Assembly (NCBI RefSeq): GCF_015767435.1 | Contig: NZ_JADWOV010000285.1 | Coordinates: 28,783-92,782 of the forward strand | Length of the DNA stretch: 64,000 nucleotides | Source of the DNA: Polaribacter sp. BAL334 | GTDB lineage: Bacteria; Bacteroidota; Bacteroidia; Flavobacteriales; Flavobacteriaceae | Direction of reading: 5' to 3' | In this document: positions 47,524 through 57,627 of the stretch, piece after piece | Layout of the letters: the number at the start of each line of letters is the position of its first letter | How positions within the stretch are numbered: position 1 is the stretch's first letter | Position numbers and translations under genes: made by a program | Notes under the pieces: generated by a model | Seen by the model: the letters and a program-made list of their open reading frames with translations, nothing else | What the model was told of the DNA's origin: nothing | Databases searched by the model: none

Positions 47524-48911
47524 GTAAAAAGCAAAAAACAATTCAATCAGAAATTTCATTGTCAGGTGTAGGATTGCACACAGGAAACAATGTAACAATG
47601 ACCTTAAAACCAGCTCCCATAAATCATGGATTTTCATTTGTGAGAGTTGATTTAGAAGGACAACCAGTAATCGAAGCAAAAGCTGAATATGTTGTGAACA
47701 CTCAAAGAGGTACAAACCTTGAAAAGAATGGTGTTCAAATTCAAACTTCAGAGCATGTTTTAGCAGCTGCTGTTGGTTTGGATATTGACAATTTGATTAT
47801 TGAAATCAATGCGTCTGAACCTCCCATTATGGATGGTTCTTCTAAATATTTTGTAGAAGCATTAGAAAAAGCAGGAATTCAAGAGCAAAATGCTCAAATT
47901 GAAGAGTATATCGTAAAAGAAATTATTTCATACAAAGATGAAGTAACAGGAAGTGAAATCATTTTAATGCCAGCTGACGATTATCAAATCACTACTATGG
48001 TTGATTTTGGCACTAAAATACTTGGTACACAAAACGCAACTTTAGATAAAATTACTGATTTCAAAACCGAAATTTCTGGAGCAAGAACATTTAGTTTTTT
48101 GCACGAAATAGAAATGTTGTTAGAAAAAGATTTGATTAAAGGAGGAGATTTGAACAATGCTATTGTTTATGTTGACAAGGAATTGTCAGAAAATACGATG
48201 CAAAAATTAAAATCTGCTTTCAAAAAAGATAAGATTTCAGTAAAACCTAACGGAATTTTAGATAATTTGACTTTGCATTGGGCAAATGAAGCTGCACGTC
48301 ATAAATTACTAGATGTAATTGGAGATTTGGCTTTGGTAGGAATGCGAATTCGTGGAAAAGTGATTGCCAACAAACCTGGGCATTTTGTAAATACTCAGTT
48401 TGCAAAAAAGTTGTCTAAACTGATTAAATTAGACAAAAGAAATAATGTTCCGTTTTATGATTTGAATCAACCACCATTATATGATATTCATCAAATCATG
48501 GATATTTTGCCACATAGACCACCTTTTTTATTGATTGACAGAATTATAGAATTATCTGAAAGTCATGTAGTTGGTATGAAAAATGTAACAATAAATGAAG
48601 ATTTTTTTGTAGGTCATTTTCCTGGTGCTCCTGTAATGCCAGGTGTTTTACAAGTAGAAGCAATGGCTCAATGTGGAGGTGTTTTGGTTTTAAGTACTGT
48701 CCCTGATCCTGAAAATTACTTGACGTATTTCATGAAAATGGACAATGTAAAGTTCAAACAAAAAGTATTACCAGGAGATACTTTGATTTTTAAATGTGAT
48801 TTAATCACACCTATAAGAAGAGGTATTTGTCACATGCAAGCTTATGCGTATGCTAATGGAAAATTGGTAGCTGAAGCTGAATTGATGGCGCAAATTTCAA
48901 AAATAAAATAA
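47520..48911 (+). CDS. lpxC-fabZ: Bifunctional LpxC deacetylase / FabZ dehydratase
   Basis: A 463-residue fusion. Residues 1 to about 305 are Lpx[12 protein letters not shown] with the first zinc His, [11 protein letters not shown], and the later [18 protein letters not shown] with the other metal ligands. Residues about 315-463 are Fab[21 protein letters not shown], with catalytic His in [13 protein letters not shown] and Glu in LQVEAMAQ. The fusion is standard in Bacteroidota and couples lipid A and fatty acid synthesis. It ends one base before lpxA. Confidence 0.95.
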   Translation: MSKKQKTIQSEISLSGVGLHTGNNVTMTLKPAPINHGFSFVRVDLEGQPVIEAKAEYVVNTQRGTNLEKNGVQIQTSEHVLAAAVGLDIDNLIIEINASEPPIMDGSSKYFVEALEKAGIQEQNAQIEEYIVKEIISYKDEVTGSEIILMPADDYQITTMVDFGTKILGTQNATLDKITDFKTEISGARTFSFLHEIEMLLEKDLIKGGDLNNAIVYVDKELSENTMQKLKSAFKKDKISVKPNGILDNLTLHWANEAARHKLLDVIGDLALVGMRIRGKVIANKPGHFVNTQFAKKLSKLIKLDKRNNVPFYDLNQPPLYDIHQIMDILPHRPPFLLIDRIIELSESHVVGMKNVTINEDFFVGHFPGAPVMPGVLQVEAMAQCGGVLVLSTVPDPENYLTYFMKMDNVKFKQKVLPGDTLIFKCDLITPIRRGICHMQAYAYANGKLVAEAELMAQISKIK

Positions 48912-48912
48912 C

Positions 48913-49698
48913 ATGAATCAACCACTAGCGTACGTTCACCCCCAAGCAAAAATAGCACGAAATGTTGTTATTGAGCCCTTTACAACCATTCATAACAATG
49001 TAGTTATCGGTTCAGGAACTTGGATAGGTTCGAACGTAACTATTATGGAAGGCGCAAGAATAGGCAATAATTGTAGAATTTTTCCAGGAGCTATTATCTC
49101 TGCAATTCCTCAGGATTTGAAGTTTGATGACGAAGAAACTACTGTTGAAATTGGAGATAATGTAACGATCAGAGAATGTGTTACCATCAATAGAGGAACT
49201 AAAGATAGAATGAAAACTGTGATAGGAAACAATTGTTTGATTATGGCTTATTGTCATATTGCGCACGATTGTTTGATAGGTGACAACGTTATTTTTTCAA
49301 ATAATACAACACTTGCAGGTCATGTTACTGTAGGGGATAATGTAGTTTTAGCAGGAATGGTTGCTGTTCATCAATTTGCTTCTATTGGAAAACATGCTTT
49401 TGTAACAGGAGGTTCCTTGGTTAGAAAAGATGTTCCTCCTTATGTAAAAGCCGCAAGAGAACCACTTTCTTATGTTGGAATCAATTCTGTTGGACTAAGA
49501 AGAAGAGGGTATAACACAGAAAAAATAAGAGAAATTCAAAATATTTACCGAATTTTATTTCAAAGAAATTACAATTATACACAAGCGATTGATATTATTG
49601 AAGCGGAAATGGAAGCAACTCCAGAGCGTGATGAAATCATTCAATTTATCAAAGAATCGCATCGTGGAATTATGAAAGGATATTCAAAAATAAATTAA
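48913..49698 (+). CDS. lpxA: UDP-N-acetylglucosamine acyltransferase
   Basis: A 261-residue beta-helix acyltransferase performing the first step of lipid A synthesis. Hexapeptide repeats run from residue 5 to about 185 (IARNVVIEPF, IGDNVTIREC); the catalytic His is in CHIAHDCLIGDN. The C-terminal helical part (RRRGYNTEKIREIQNIYRIL) fits LpxA. It is part of the lpxD-lpxC/fabZ-lpxA operon. Confidence 0.95.
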   Translation: MNQPLAYVHPQAKIARNVVIEPFTTIHNNVVIGSGTWIGSNVTIMEGARIGNNCRIFPGAIISAIPQDLKFDDEETTVEIGDNVTIRECVTINRGTKDRMKTVIGNNCLIMAYCHIAHDCLIGDNVIFSNNTTLAGHVTVGDNVVLAGMVAVHQFASIGKHAFVTGGSLVRKDVPPYVKAAREPLSYVGINSVGLRRRGYNTEKIREIQNIYRILFQRNYNYTQAIDIIEAEMEATPERDEIIQFIKESHRGIMKGYSKIN

Positions 49699-49712
49699 CA
49701 AATACATATTTA

Positions 49713-50279
49713 ATGGCAACTACTTCAGATATTAGAAACGGATTATGCATTCGTTATAACAATGATATTTATAAAATTATTGAATTTTTACACGTAAAGC
49801 CGGGAAAAGGTCCTGCTTTTGTAAGAACAAAACTAAAAAGTGTTACCAATGGAAAAGTAATAGACAATACCTTTCCAGGTGGAAGAAAAATTGAAGACGT
49901 TCGTGTAGAAACGCACAAATTTCAGTATTTATACAATGAAGGAGATACGTACTTTTTTATGAATGAAGAAGATTATACGCAAATTCAATTGCCTAAAAGT
50001 GCATTGGATGTTCCTGAATTGATGAAAGAAGGTGAAATTGTAACGATTATCATCAATACTGAAGACAACATGCCACTTTCTGTTGATATGCCTTTAAGTG
50101 TAATTTTAGAAGTAATTCATACAGAACCAGGTGTAAAAGGAAATACAGCAACCAATGCAACAAAACCAGCAACTGTAGAAACTGGGGCTATTGTGAATGT
50201 ACCTTTGTTCATTAATGAAGGAGATAAAATCAAAATTGAGACTGCAAAAGGAACCTATCAAGAGCGAATGAAAGAGTAA
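49713..50279 (+). CDS. efp: Elongation factor P
   Basis: A 188-residue translation factor that relieves ribosome stalling at proline runs. Domain I carries the loop HVKPGKGPAFVRTK with the tip Lys32 where modification occurs in other bacteria. Domains II and III follow with NEEDYTQIQLPKSAL and GAIVNVPLFINEGDKIKI, the signature near the C-terminus. It lies 14 bases after lpxA, in the usual Flavobacteriia order. Confidence 0.95.
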   Translation: MATTSDIRNGLCIRYNNDIYKIIEFLHVKPGKGPAFVRTKLKSVTNGKVIDNTFPGGRKIEDVRVETHKFQYLYNEGDTYFFMNEEDYTQIQLPKSALDVPELMKEGEIVTIIINTEDNMPLSVDMPLSVILEVIHTEPGVKGNTATNATKPATVETGAIVNVPLFINEGDKIKIETAKGTYQERMKE

Positions 50280-50341
50280 TTTGCAACAGATTATTCTTGA
50301 AATGAATTCAATTTTTAACATCACAAACATCAAATTTTACG

Positions 50342-51268
50342 TTGGATTTTAATAGAACTTACACTTTAAAAGAAGTATCTCAAATACTTCAATGTCAGTT
50401 TATTGGAGATGAAAATTTTCTAATAAAAGGAATCAATGAAATTCATGTGGTTCGTGAAGGAGATATTGTTTTTGTAGATCATCCAAAGTATTATGACAAA
50501 GCAATGCATTCTGCTGCTTCTGTTGTTTTAATCAATAAAATAGTGGATTGCCCTGAAGGAAAAGCCTTGCTAATTTCAGAGGATCCTTTTCGTGATTTTA
50601 ACAAATTAACCATTCATTTCAATCCTTTTATTGCCTCTAAAAATAGCATTTCTGATACTGCAATTATAGGAGAAAACACTATTATTCAACCGAATGTTTT
50701 TATTGGAAACAATGTGAAAATTGGTGCAAATTGTGTCATTCATCCCAATGTTTCTATTTATGACAATTCCGTTATTGGAAACAATGTCACGATTCATGCA
50801 AATACGGTTTTAGGAGCAGATGCTTTTTATTACAAAAAGCGTCCAACAGGTTTTGACAAACTACTTTCTGGTGGTCGTGTTGTGATAGAAGATCATGTTG
50901 ATTTGGGTGCTTCATGTACTATTGATAAAGGTGTTACAGGAGATACAACTATTAAAGAAGGAACAAAAATTGACAATCAAGTGCATGTGGGACATGATAC
51001 TGTAATTGGCAGAAAATGCTTGATTGCCTCTCAAACCGGAATTGCAGGTTGTGTAATTATAGAAGATGAAGTGACTATTTGGGGGCAAGTTGGTATGAAT
51101 AGTGGTATTACCATTGGAAAAGGAGCCATTATTTTAGGTCAAACAGGAGTTACCAAATCAGTTGCAGGAGGGAAAACCTATTTTGGAACGCCCATTGCAG
51201 AATCAAGAGAAAAGCTAAAAGAAATGGCAGCAATTAAACTATTCTTAAAAGACAAAAAGAATTTATAA
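50342..51268 (+). CDS. LpxD-like UDP-3-O-acyl-glucosamine N-acyltransferase paralogue
   Basis: A 308-residue second LpxD-like protein. The N-terminal domain (MDFNRTYTLKEVSQILQCQF) aligns with LpxD and is followed by hexapeptide repeats (IGENTIIQPN, IGNNVKIGAN) and the catalytic-type His in QVHVGHDTVIGRK. The start is a TTG at 50342: relatives begin at this point and no in-frame ATG lies just upstream. It is shorter than LpxD and diverged; it may acylate another nucleotide sugar or a different lipid A species. It sits between efp and sucD. Confidence 0.85.
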   Translation: MDFNRTYTLKEVSQILQCQFIGDENFLIKGINEIHVVREGDIVFVDHPKYYDKAMHSAASVVLINKIVDCPEGKALLISEDPFRDFNKLTIHFNPFIASKNSISDTAIIGENTIIQPNVFIGNNVKIGANCVIHPNVSIYDNSVIGNNVTIHANTVLGADAFYYKKRPTGFDKLLSGGRVVIEDHVDLGASCTIDKGVTGDTTIKEGTKIDNQVHVGHDTVIGRKCLIASQTGIAGCVIIEDEVTIWGQVGMNSGITIGKGAIILGQTGVTKSVAGGKTYFGTPIAESREKLKEMAAIKLFLKDKKNL

Positions 51269-51297
51269 AAACGTTTTTTTAAAAACTTTCAAAGAAC

Positions 51298-51305
51298 TAT
51301 TTTTG
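51298..51305 (+). promoter_or_regulatory. Candidate -7 box for sucD
   Basis: TATTTTTG matches TAnnTTTG and is 24 bases before the ATG of sucD. The -33 element is unclear. Confidence 0.45.
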
Positions 51306-51329
51306 CACCACAAATAAAAAAATCTATCC

Positions 51330-52202
51330 ATGAGTGTTTTAGTTAACAAAAATTCAAAAATTATTGTTCAAGGTTTTACAGGAAGTGAAGGTACTTTTCA
51401 TGCTGGTCAAATGATTGATTACGGAACCAATGTTGTTGGAGGAGTAACACCAGGAAAAGGTGGTCAAGAACACTTAGGAAAACCGGTTTTTAATACTGTA
51501 AAGGAAGCTGTAGATAAAGCTGCTGCTGATACTTCTATCATTTTTGTACCGCCAGCTTTTGCTGCTGATGCCATCATGGAAGCTGCTGAAGCAGGTATCA
51601 AAGTAATTATTTGTATTACTGAGGGAATTCCAACTGCTGATATGGCTAAAGTAAAAGCCTATATTTCAAATAAAGAGTGCAGATTGATTGGTCCCAATTG
51701 CCCAGGAGTTATTACTCCTGAAGAAGCAAAAGTGGGGATTATGCCAGGTTTTATTTTTAAAAAAGGAAATATTGGAATTGTTTCAAAATCAGGAACATTG
51801 ACGTATGAAGCTGCTGATCAAGTTGTAAAACAAGGTTTTGGAATTTCAACAGCCATCGGAATTGGTGGAGATCCTATTATTGGGACAACTACCAAAGAAG
51901 CTGTTGAATTATTGATGAATGATGATGAAACGCATGCTATCGTAATGATTGGTGAAATTGGTGGAAATCTTGAAGCAGAAGCTGCAAAATGGATCAAAGC
52001 TGATGGAAATAGAAAACCAGTAGTTGGTTTTATTGCGGGACAAACTGCTCCTGCTGGAAGAACGATGGGACATGCAGGTGCTATTGTTGGTGGTGCTGAT
52101 GATACTGCTCAAGCAAAAATGAAAATTTTAGCTGAAAACGGAATACACGTGGTGAGTTCTCCTGCTAAAATTGGAGTCATGGTTGCAAGTGTTTTGAAAT
52201 AG
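51330..52202 (+). CDS. sucD: Succinyl-CoA ligase alpha subunit
   Basis: A 290-residue TCA-cycle enzyme subunit. CoA-binding Rossmann region [19 protein letters not shown] (14-32), the GPNCPGVI segment (121-128) and the phosphorylated His248 in [13 protein letters not shown] are present. The beta subunit gene (sucC) is not in this window, so the two subunits are encoded apart, as usual in Flavobacteriia. Confidence 0.96.
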   Translation: MSVLVNKNSKIIVQGFTGSEGTFHAGQMIDYGTNVVGGVTPGKGGQEHLGKPVFNTVKEAVDKAAADTSIIFVPPAFAADAIMEAAEAGIKVIICITEGIPTADMAKVKAYISNKECRLIGPNCPGVITPEEAKVGIMPGFIFKKGNIGIVSKSGTLTYEAADQVVKQGFGISTAIGIGGDPIIGTTTKEAVELLMNDDETHAIVMIGEIGGNLEAEAAKWIKADGNRKPVVGFIAGQTAPAGRTMGHAGAIVGGADDTAQAKMKILAENGIHVVSSPAKIGVMVASVLK

Positions 52203-52229
52203 TTAAAAGGCTACATTGCCAATATCCAT

Positions 52230-52264
52230 AAAAAAACCGTTGAAAATTTCTCAACGGTTTTTTT
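52230..52264. terminator. Bidirectional terminator between sucD and the TonB-dependent receptor
   Basis: AAAAAACCGTTGA and TCAACGGTTTTTTT form a stem around AAATTTC with T-runs on both strands. Both flanking genes converge on it. Confidence 0.88.
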
Positions 52265-52286
52265 ATTTGGTTTTGGGTGCTAAAAA

Positions 52287-54749
52287 TTATCCTTCAAATT
52301 CCTCACCACCATTAAATTCTTGATTTCCGTTTTTCTTTTTATCAATTTTTGTTTGATTAAAACGATAAATAAAACTCACACTAATTTGACGCTCTCTCCA
52401 TTGAAATTCGCTGTATTGTTCAGTGAAATTTGGAATAGTAACAGTACTCATTCTCTTACGACTGTTAAAAACATCACTAATATTAAAGTTGATGGTTGCT
52501 TTTTCTTTTAGGATCTCTTTACTAGCTGCAAAATCCATACTGAAAATTCCTTTATTTTTAGATTGCGCATTTTGTGAAGGACCGCTATAATTAGAGTTGA
52601 TTTGGATATCCGTTTTGCTAGGCAATGATATTTTTTGATTCAACCTAATAAAATAAGAGGTGTTTTCGAAATCGAAATTTTGTGTAAATCCTGAAGTAGG
52701 ATTTGTATAATCACCATTGGTAGTTACATGAAATACATTGAAATCACTGTTGATATTCCAAATTTTAAAAGGTTTGTAATTCAATGTAAACTCGAAACCA
52801 ACTCTTTTTGAGGTAGATAAATTTATAGGAAATCTTCTTAAAATTGCATCTCCATTGTCTGTGATATCTCCAGTATTTTCTTGAATAGATTCCCAGTTAT
52901 CTCTACTGATGTTGTAATATGCAGAAGTACTCAAGGTAAATTTTTCCCAACGCTTCAGGTAGCCTATATCGAAAGCATCTGTAAAAACCGGATTCAAATC
53001 CACGTTTCCTGTATAAATATTTGTTTCGCTAGATCTACTTGGAAAAGGATTTAAACTACGTCCTCTTGGTCTTCTAATTCTTCGGTTATAACCAATAGTC
53101 ACATTTTCACCTTCTTTGGTCTCAATTCCAATATTCAGTGTTGGAAATAGATTTCCGTAGTTTCTTTTGGCTGGAGAGCTTATAATCATTTGATCAACTA
53201 CTATAGAAGTATGCTCGTAACGTAAACCTCCAAGTATTGATATTTTATTAAACTTTTGACCATATTGAAAATAAGCAGCATTTACTAATTCTTTATAATT
53301 AAAATTATTATCGATTAGTATTTCTGTAGGTTTATTATTTTTAAAATCGGTTTGTTCAAGAAAAAAACTATTAAAAATATCTCTGTAATTTGCTCTATAC
53401 CCTGCTTCGTATTGAATATTTTCTCCAATAGGATGTACATAATCTATTTGTAATAGAGCACTATCTTCATTTTGTCTTTCTATAACATTTTCAAATTCAT
53501 CAAGAAAATTTATTTCCCTATCGATTTCAGGTATATCATTTAAAACATCTTCTATTTCACTTGAAAATTGCAAACTTGCGGTAAGTTTTTTTCCTTTTCC
53601 ATCAAAATTATTCACGTAATCTAAAGTGTATTGCACTCTTTTTTCATCTTCACTTTCGTTTTCAATACGTGAAGTTGCTTCATTGATATTTCCTAAACGA
53701 TCAAAACGATTTATGATATTTGTATTTACATCATCATCATTTCCATAATTATAAACGATATTGGCAACAATACTTGAATTGTCATTGATGTAATATTCTG
53801 TTCCAAAACTAGTAAAAAGAGATCTTCCTAATCTGTCAAAATTTCTAGTTTCAACCACTCTTGCATTTTGTGCTGTTGGAGAAAAATATTCAGAATCGTT
53901 GAAAGCATTTCCAGGAACAGCATTATATCTAAAACCAGTATTGGTGAAGAAATTCCATTTTTTTGAACGCAAGTTAAAGTTCAATGCACTTCCATAACGC
54001 TCAGGAATTCCTAAATCCAATTGCATTGAACCATTAAATCCTTTCAATTGATTTTTACGCAAGATGATATTCAATATTCCAGCTGTACCTTCAGCATCAT
54101 ATCTTGCTGATGGAGAAGTGATTACTTCAACTCTTTCAATGGCTTCCGCAGGAATTTGACGCAACGCTTCAGCGCCGTTAATACCCACCAAAGCGCTTGG
54201 TCTTCCATCAATCAAAATCGTTACGTTATCATTGCCACGTAAACTTACATTTCCTTCAACATCTACTTGCACTGAAGGAACATTTCCTAATACATCACTA
54301 GCATTTCCTCCACGAATTGACAAATCTTTTCCGATGTTAAAAACCTTTTTGTCCAAGCGAATGTCCACAGTTGTTTTTTCTGCAATGATGACAACTTCAT
54401 CCAAGCTTTTGTTGTCTTCACTTAATTTGATGGTTCCAAAATTTTTATCAGCGGTAATATTTTGGGCGGGGAATTTTGCGGGTTTGAATGAGATAAACTC
54501 AATACTTATTTCATAATTTCCGACAGGAGTTTTTACATTGAACAATCCTTTTTCATCTGTAATTCCTCCTGAGATTTTAGCTGTTTTAGTATTTTTTAAA
54601 ATGATTGTTGCGTATTCTAGGGGTTGTTTGGTTGTTTGGTCTACAACTTTTCCTGTTAGCGTAATTTCTTTTTCAGTGGAAGGGGATTGAGAAAATAAGA
54701 AAGTTGTAAAAAAGAGACAAAAAATCAAAAATGAATATTTTTTAGTCAA
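52287..54749 (-). CDS. TonB-dependent outer-membrane beta-barrel receptor
   Basis: An 820-residue outer-membrane protein. Signal peptide (to about residue 20, FCLFFTTFLFSQ), a carboxypeptidase-regulatory-like domain (about 25-110, TGKVVDQTTKQPLEYATIIL), a plug domain (about 125-235, SVQVDVEGNVSLRGNDNVTI, IERVEVITSPSARYDAEGTAG), and a large barrel of the OMP_b-brl_3 group to the end, which has an Asn/Gly-rich tail. No SusD-like lipoprotein is adjacent, so a polysaccharide-utilisation role is not supported; the ligand is unknown. Confidence 0.9.
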   Translation of the reverse strand: MTKKYSFLIFCLFFTTFLFSQSPSTEKEITLTGKVVDQTTKQPLEYATIILKNTKTAKISGGITDEKGLFNVKTPVGNYEISIEFISFKPAKFPAQNITADKNFGTIKLSEDNKSLDEVVIIAEKTTVDIRLDKKVFNIGKDLSIRGGNASDVLGNVPSVQVDVEGNVSLRGNDNVTILIDGRPSALVGINGAEALRQIPAEAIERVEVITSPSARYDAEGTAGILNIILRKNQLKGFNGSMQLDLGIPERYGSALNFNLRSKKWNFFTNTGFRYNAVPGNAFNDSEYFSPTAQNARVVETRNFDRLGRSLFTSFGTEYYINDNSSIVANIVYNYGNDDDVNTNIINRFDRLGNINEATSRIENESEDEKRVQYTLDYVNNFDGKGKKLTASLQFSSEIEDVLNDIPEIDREINFLDEFENVIERQNEDSALLQIDYVHPIGENIQYEAGYRANYRDIFNSFFLEQTDFKNNKPTEILIDNNFNYKELVNAAYFQYGQKFNKISILGGLRYEHTSIVVDQMIISSPAKRNYGNLFPTLNIGIETKEGENVTIGYNRRIRRPRGRSLNPFPSRSSETNIYTGNVDLNPVFTDAFDIGYLKRWEKFTLSTSAYYNISRDNWESIQENTGDITDNGDAILRRFPINLSTSKRVGFEFTLNYKPFKIWNINSDFNVFHVTTNGDYTNPTSGFTQNFDFENTSYFIRLNQKISLPSKTDIQINSNYSGPSQNAQSKNKGIFSMDFAASKEILKEKATINFNISDVFNSRKRMSTVTIPNFTEQYSEFQWRERQISVSFIYRFNQTKIDKKKNGNQEFNGGEEFEG

Positions 54750-54936
54750 AACGATATGTTTTAGGTTATTTTAGTTTGACAGCAAATTTCCAACTAAGTT
54801 TAACTTGTTATAGTTAAAATGGTGTTAAGAATATTTTGTTTAGATTTTACAATTTAAAGATATTTTTAAAAATGAGTGAAATGAAATTATTATTGGATTT
54901 TAAAATTAATTTGGATAGTAAATATATAAACTAAAA

Positions 54937-55362
54937 TCACAATGCTCGTGTCCAATAAGCAGTTTTGCCAATCAAAGAAAAACCAATAAATCCTCTAATT
55001 TTTAGTTTGTTTTCAGTTTCTAACTTGATGTAGCATTTATAAACTTTACCATTTCTAGGATCCAAAATTTTTCCTCCTGACCATTCGTCACCATCTTTTT
55101 CTAAGCCAGTAAGAATGTTTAATCCTAAAATGGGTTTGTTTTTATTTTCATCTGAACACAAATCACACACCGCATTTTTTCGTTTTGGGTCTTTGATATC
55201 AATAATTTTAGCAAAGACTTTTCCATTTTTTTCATATACTTCAATGACTGAATCTACTTCGCCAGTTGTTTCGTTCGTGGAATGCCATTTACCAAAAATC
55301 GTTTGTGATTGTACACTAAAACTTGCTACTACTAATAGTGCTGTAAAAAGAATTTTTTTCAT
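54937..55362 (-). CDS. DUF2147 domain protein, exported
   Basis: A 141-residue protein with a signal peptide (MKKILFTALLVVASFSVQSQ) and the DUF2147 core: IFGKWHSTNETTGEVDSVIE at the start, the CDLCSD motif with two cysteines, and SGGKILDPRNGKVYKCYIKL. Small family of probable lipid- or fatty-acid-binding barrels; function not established. It is 6 bases after the KdsC-like gene. Confidence 0.85.
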   Translation of the reverse strand: MKKILFTALLVVASFSVQSQTIFGKWHSTNETTGEVDSVIEVYEKNGKVFAKIIDIKDPKRKNAVCDLCSDENKNKPILGLNILTGLEKDGDEWSGGKILDPRNGKVYKCYIKLETENKLKIRGFIGFSLIGKTAYWTRAL

Positions 55363-55368
55363 GATATA

Positions 55369-55893
55369 TTAAATTTGAGCATCAAAATAAGTATTCCATT
55401 TTTGTTGCACACGCATGGTTTGTTCAATCACATCACGCACACAGCCTTCACCACCTTTTTGATTTGAAACATATTTCGCAATTTGTTGGACTTCAGGCAC
55501 TGCATCATTAGGAGCACAGGGCAATCCTACCAATTGCATTACTGGAATATCGGGTAAATCATCGCCCATATACAACACATTTTCGGGTTTTAAATCGTAC
55601 TTTTTTACCAATTCTTGGTATTGAACTATTTTATTGTGTGCTCCTAAATAAATATCTTCAATACCCAAAAGAGCTAACCTTTTTCGCACGCCTTCATTGG
55701 TACCACCTGAAATAATACAAATTCGGAACCCACTATTCAAAGCAGTTTTCATGGCATATCCATCTTTGACATTCATGTGGCGTAGCAATTCTCCATCTGG
55801 CATTATGGTGAGCATTCCATTGGTCAATACGCCATCAACATCAAAAATAAAAGTGGTGATATTTGCCAATAATTGTTTATAACTAAGCGTCAT
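55369..55893 (-). CDS. kdsC: KdsC-like HAD phosphatase (3-deoxy-D-manno-octulosonate 8-phosphate phosphatase)
   Basis: A 174-residue HAD hydrolase with the nucleophile Asp18 and Asp20 in FDVDGVLTNG, the Ser/Thr motif ISGGTNEGV and the later Asp pair in YMGDDLPDIPV. Size and lack of a cap domain fit KdsC, which makes Kdo for lipopolysaccharide. The start overlaps the DUF2520 gene by 11 bases. It could also act on another sugar acid phosphate. Confidence 0.88.
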   Translation of the reverse strand: MTLSYKQLLANITTFIFDVDGVLTNGMLTIMPDGELLRHMNVKDGYAMKTALNSGFRICIISGGTNEGVRKRLALLGIEDIYLGAHNKIVQYQELVKKYDLKPENVLYMGDDLPDIPVMQLVGLPCAPNDAVPEVQQIAKYVSNQKGGEGCVRDVIEQTMRVQQKWNTYFDAQI

Positions 55894-56578
55894 TTTGTAT
55901 GGATTTTGTGATGATTTTATAGATTTCCTGTTGTTTTTCCGACAACAAAAATAAATGATTTTTTATCGTTTCTGCATCCTTTCTTAGGGCAGGTCCTGTT
56001 TGCGCTAAGGAAGGAGATAAGACCTTAATTTTTTCAGCAGTTTCTTTGATTAATGGATGTAAAATTTCAAAAGGAACTTGATGTGTTTCGCAAATATCAT
56101 TCGCTATTTTATACATGTGATTCGTAAAATTATTTGCAAAAACAGCAGCAACATGAATTGCTTTGCGTTGTTCAGAGGTGATGTGATATATTTTTTTACC
56201 TAAATAGCGGGCTAATTTCTCAAGTAATTTCAAATCGTTTTCGGTACTTGCTTCCAAACAAAAAGGGACTTCTGTGAAATCAACTTTTTTGTCTTTGCTG
56301 AAAGTTTGTAAGAGATAAAAAACACCTTTTCGAGTGCTATTTTCAAGACCTGACAAAGGAACACTTCCAGAAGTATGGACTACAAAATCATTTGAAATTT
56401 GGGAAGAAACTTCGCCAATGGCATCATCAGCAACTGCTATGATGGTAATTTCAGCTGCTGGAATATTTTTTAAATTTCTAGAAGAAATCAATTGTACTTT
56501 CAGGTTATTTAAAGACTGAAAAGCCTCAAATAATTGAGTTCCCACATTGCCATTCCCAACAATCAAAACTGAAATCAT
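55883..56578 (-). CDS. DUF2520 Rossmann-fold protein
   Basis: A 231-residue protein from the ATG at 56578 (MISVLIVGNGNVGTQLFEAF), with a dinucleotide-binding GNGNVG motif at 9-14 and a C-terminal helical half (AVFANNFTNHMYKIANDICE) that matches the Rossmann-like/DUF2520 family, related to 6-phosphogluconate dehydrogenase. The open frame extends upstream to 56656 but only the shorter protein has the family start. The substrate is unknown. Placed upstream of kdsC. Confidence 0.85.
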   Translation of the reverse strand: MISVLIVGNGNVGTQLFEAFQSLNNLKVQLISSRNLKNIPAAEITIIAVADDAIGEVSSQISNDFVVHTSGSVPLSGLENSTRKGVFYLLQTFSKDKKVDFTEVPFCLEASTENDLKLLEKLARYLGKKIYHITSEQRKAIHVAAVFANNFTNHMYKIANDICETHQVPFEILHPLIKETAEKIKVLSPSLAQTGPALRKDAETIKNHLFLLSEKQQEIYKIITKSIQNDA

Positions 56579-56579
56579 G

Positions 56580-57455
56580 TTACGAAGATAGCTTTTTTTT
56601 GATTTTTTGAAACACAATAACAAAAAGAAGCACCATACATCCAACTCCCAAACCAATCAGAAATTCTTGAAGTGTTGCAGGTAAAGATGTCAATATATGA
56701 TGAAAAAAGTCAATATGATGTACAAAAATTCCACCAGCAACCAACAGCAGTGCAAGGGTTCCTAATACAGCCAACATGCGAATAATGATGGGTAAAGATT
56801 TTACTAAAATTGTTCCCAAAAAAACAAGAAATTTACTTTTATCAGTTCCTTTTTTAATCAATTTATAACCAGCATCATCCATTCTAACCATCAATGCTAC
56901 AATCCCATAAACACCCACTGTTGCAATCAAAGCAACAACAGTCACCACCAAAAGTTGATTTACAAAAGGAGCATCAGTAACAGTACCCATTGCAATGATG
57001 ATAATTTCTAATGACAATATAAAATCAGTGCGAACGGCAGAGGAGATTTTTGTTTTTTCGAAAGCCATTACTTGCTCAGGAGTGATTTCTTCTAGTTGTT
57101 CAGCGACAACTTCTTTAGGATGTGGTACAAAAAATTCATAGATTTTTTCTGCACCTTCATAGGCTAAATACAAACCACCAATAATCAAAATGCCAATAAT
57201 AGCTGGCGGATAAATGGCGTTTAAAATAAATACGACAGGAAGAATGATGAGTTTGTTTAAAAAAGATCCTTTCGTAATTGCCCAAATAACAGGAATTTCT
57301 CTATCAGAAACAAAACCCATCGCTTTTTCTGCATTTACAGCAAGATCATCACCCAAAATACCTGCGGTTTTTTTAGTAGCTATTTTACTCATTGCAGCCA
57401 CATCATCCATGAGTGCAGCTACATCATCTAATAAGGCAAATATTCCTGAAGCCAT
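56580..57455 (-). CDS. DUF808 (YedI-type) membrane protein
   Basis: A 291-residue inner-membrane protein starting MASGIFALLDDVAALMDDVA at the ATG at 57455. It has about seven membrane helices and conserved FALLDDVAAL, KIYEFF and DFILSLEIIIIAMG segments. Family function is unknown. A -7-like box lies 15 bases upstream (57477-57470). It ends one base before DUF2520 and may be co-transcribed with it. Confidence 0.85.
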   Translation of the reverse strand: MASGIFALLDDVAALMDDVAAMSKIATKKTAGILGDDLAVNAEKAMGFVSDREIPVIWAITKGSFLNKLIILPVVFILNAIYPPAIIGILIIGGLYLAYEGAEKIYEFFVPHPKEVVAEQLEEITPEQVMAFEKTKISSAVRTDFILSLEIIIIAMGTVTDAPFVNQLLVVTVVALIATVGVYGIVALMVRMDDAGYKLIKKGTDKSKFLVFLGTILVKSLPIIIRMLAVLGTLALLLVAGGIFVHHIDFFHHILTSLPATLQEFLIGLGVGCMVLLFVIVFQKIKKKLSS

Positions 57456-57469
57456 TCGTATTTTTATTG

Positions 57470-57477
57470 CAAATATA
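57470..57477 (-). promoter_or_regulatory. Candidate -7 box of the DUF808 operon
   Basis: TATATTTG on the minus strand matches TAnnTTTG, 14 bases upstream of the ATG at 57455. No clear -33 TTG is seen. Confidence 0.45.
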
Positions 57478-57627
57478 GAAACTCTCAATTAAAATTAGGG
57501 AATAACATTCGATTACAATTCGCGCAAATTCGATTGTTACTATTGTAATGATATGTTTACAAATAAGATTTTACACTTTTAAAGCATTTCAATGGAATTT
57601 AGTAATTTAGCATTCTAAATTATTTTC

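Noticed and set aside
56579..56656. Longer start of the DUF2520 protein
   Set aside because: The extra residues overlap the DUF808 gene and precede the conserved VLIVGNGNVG start.
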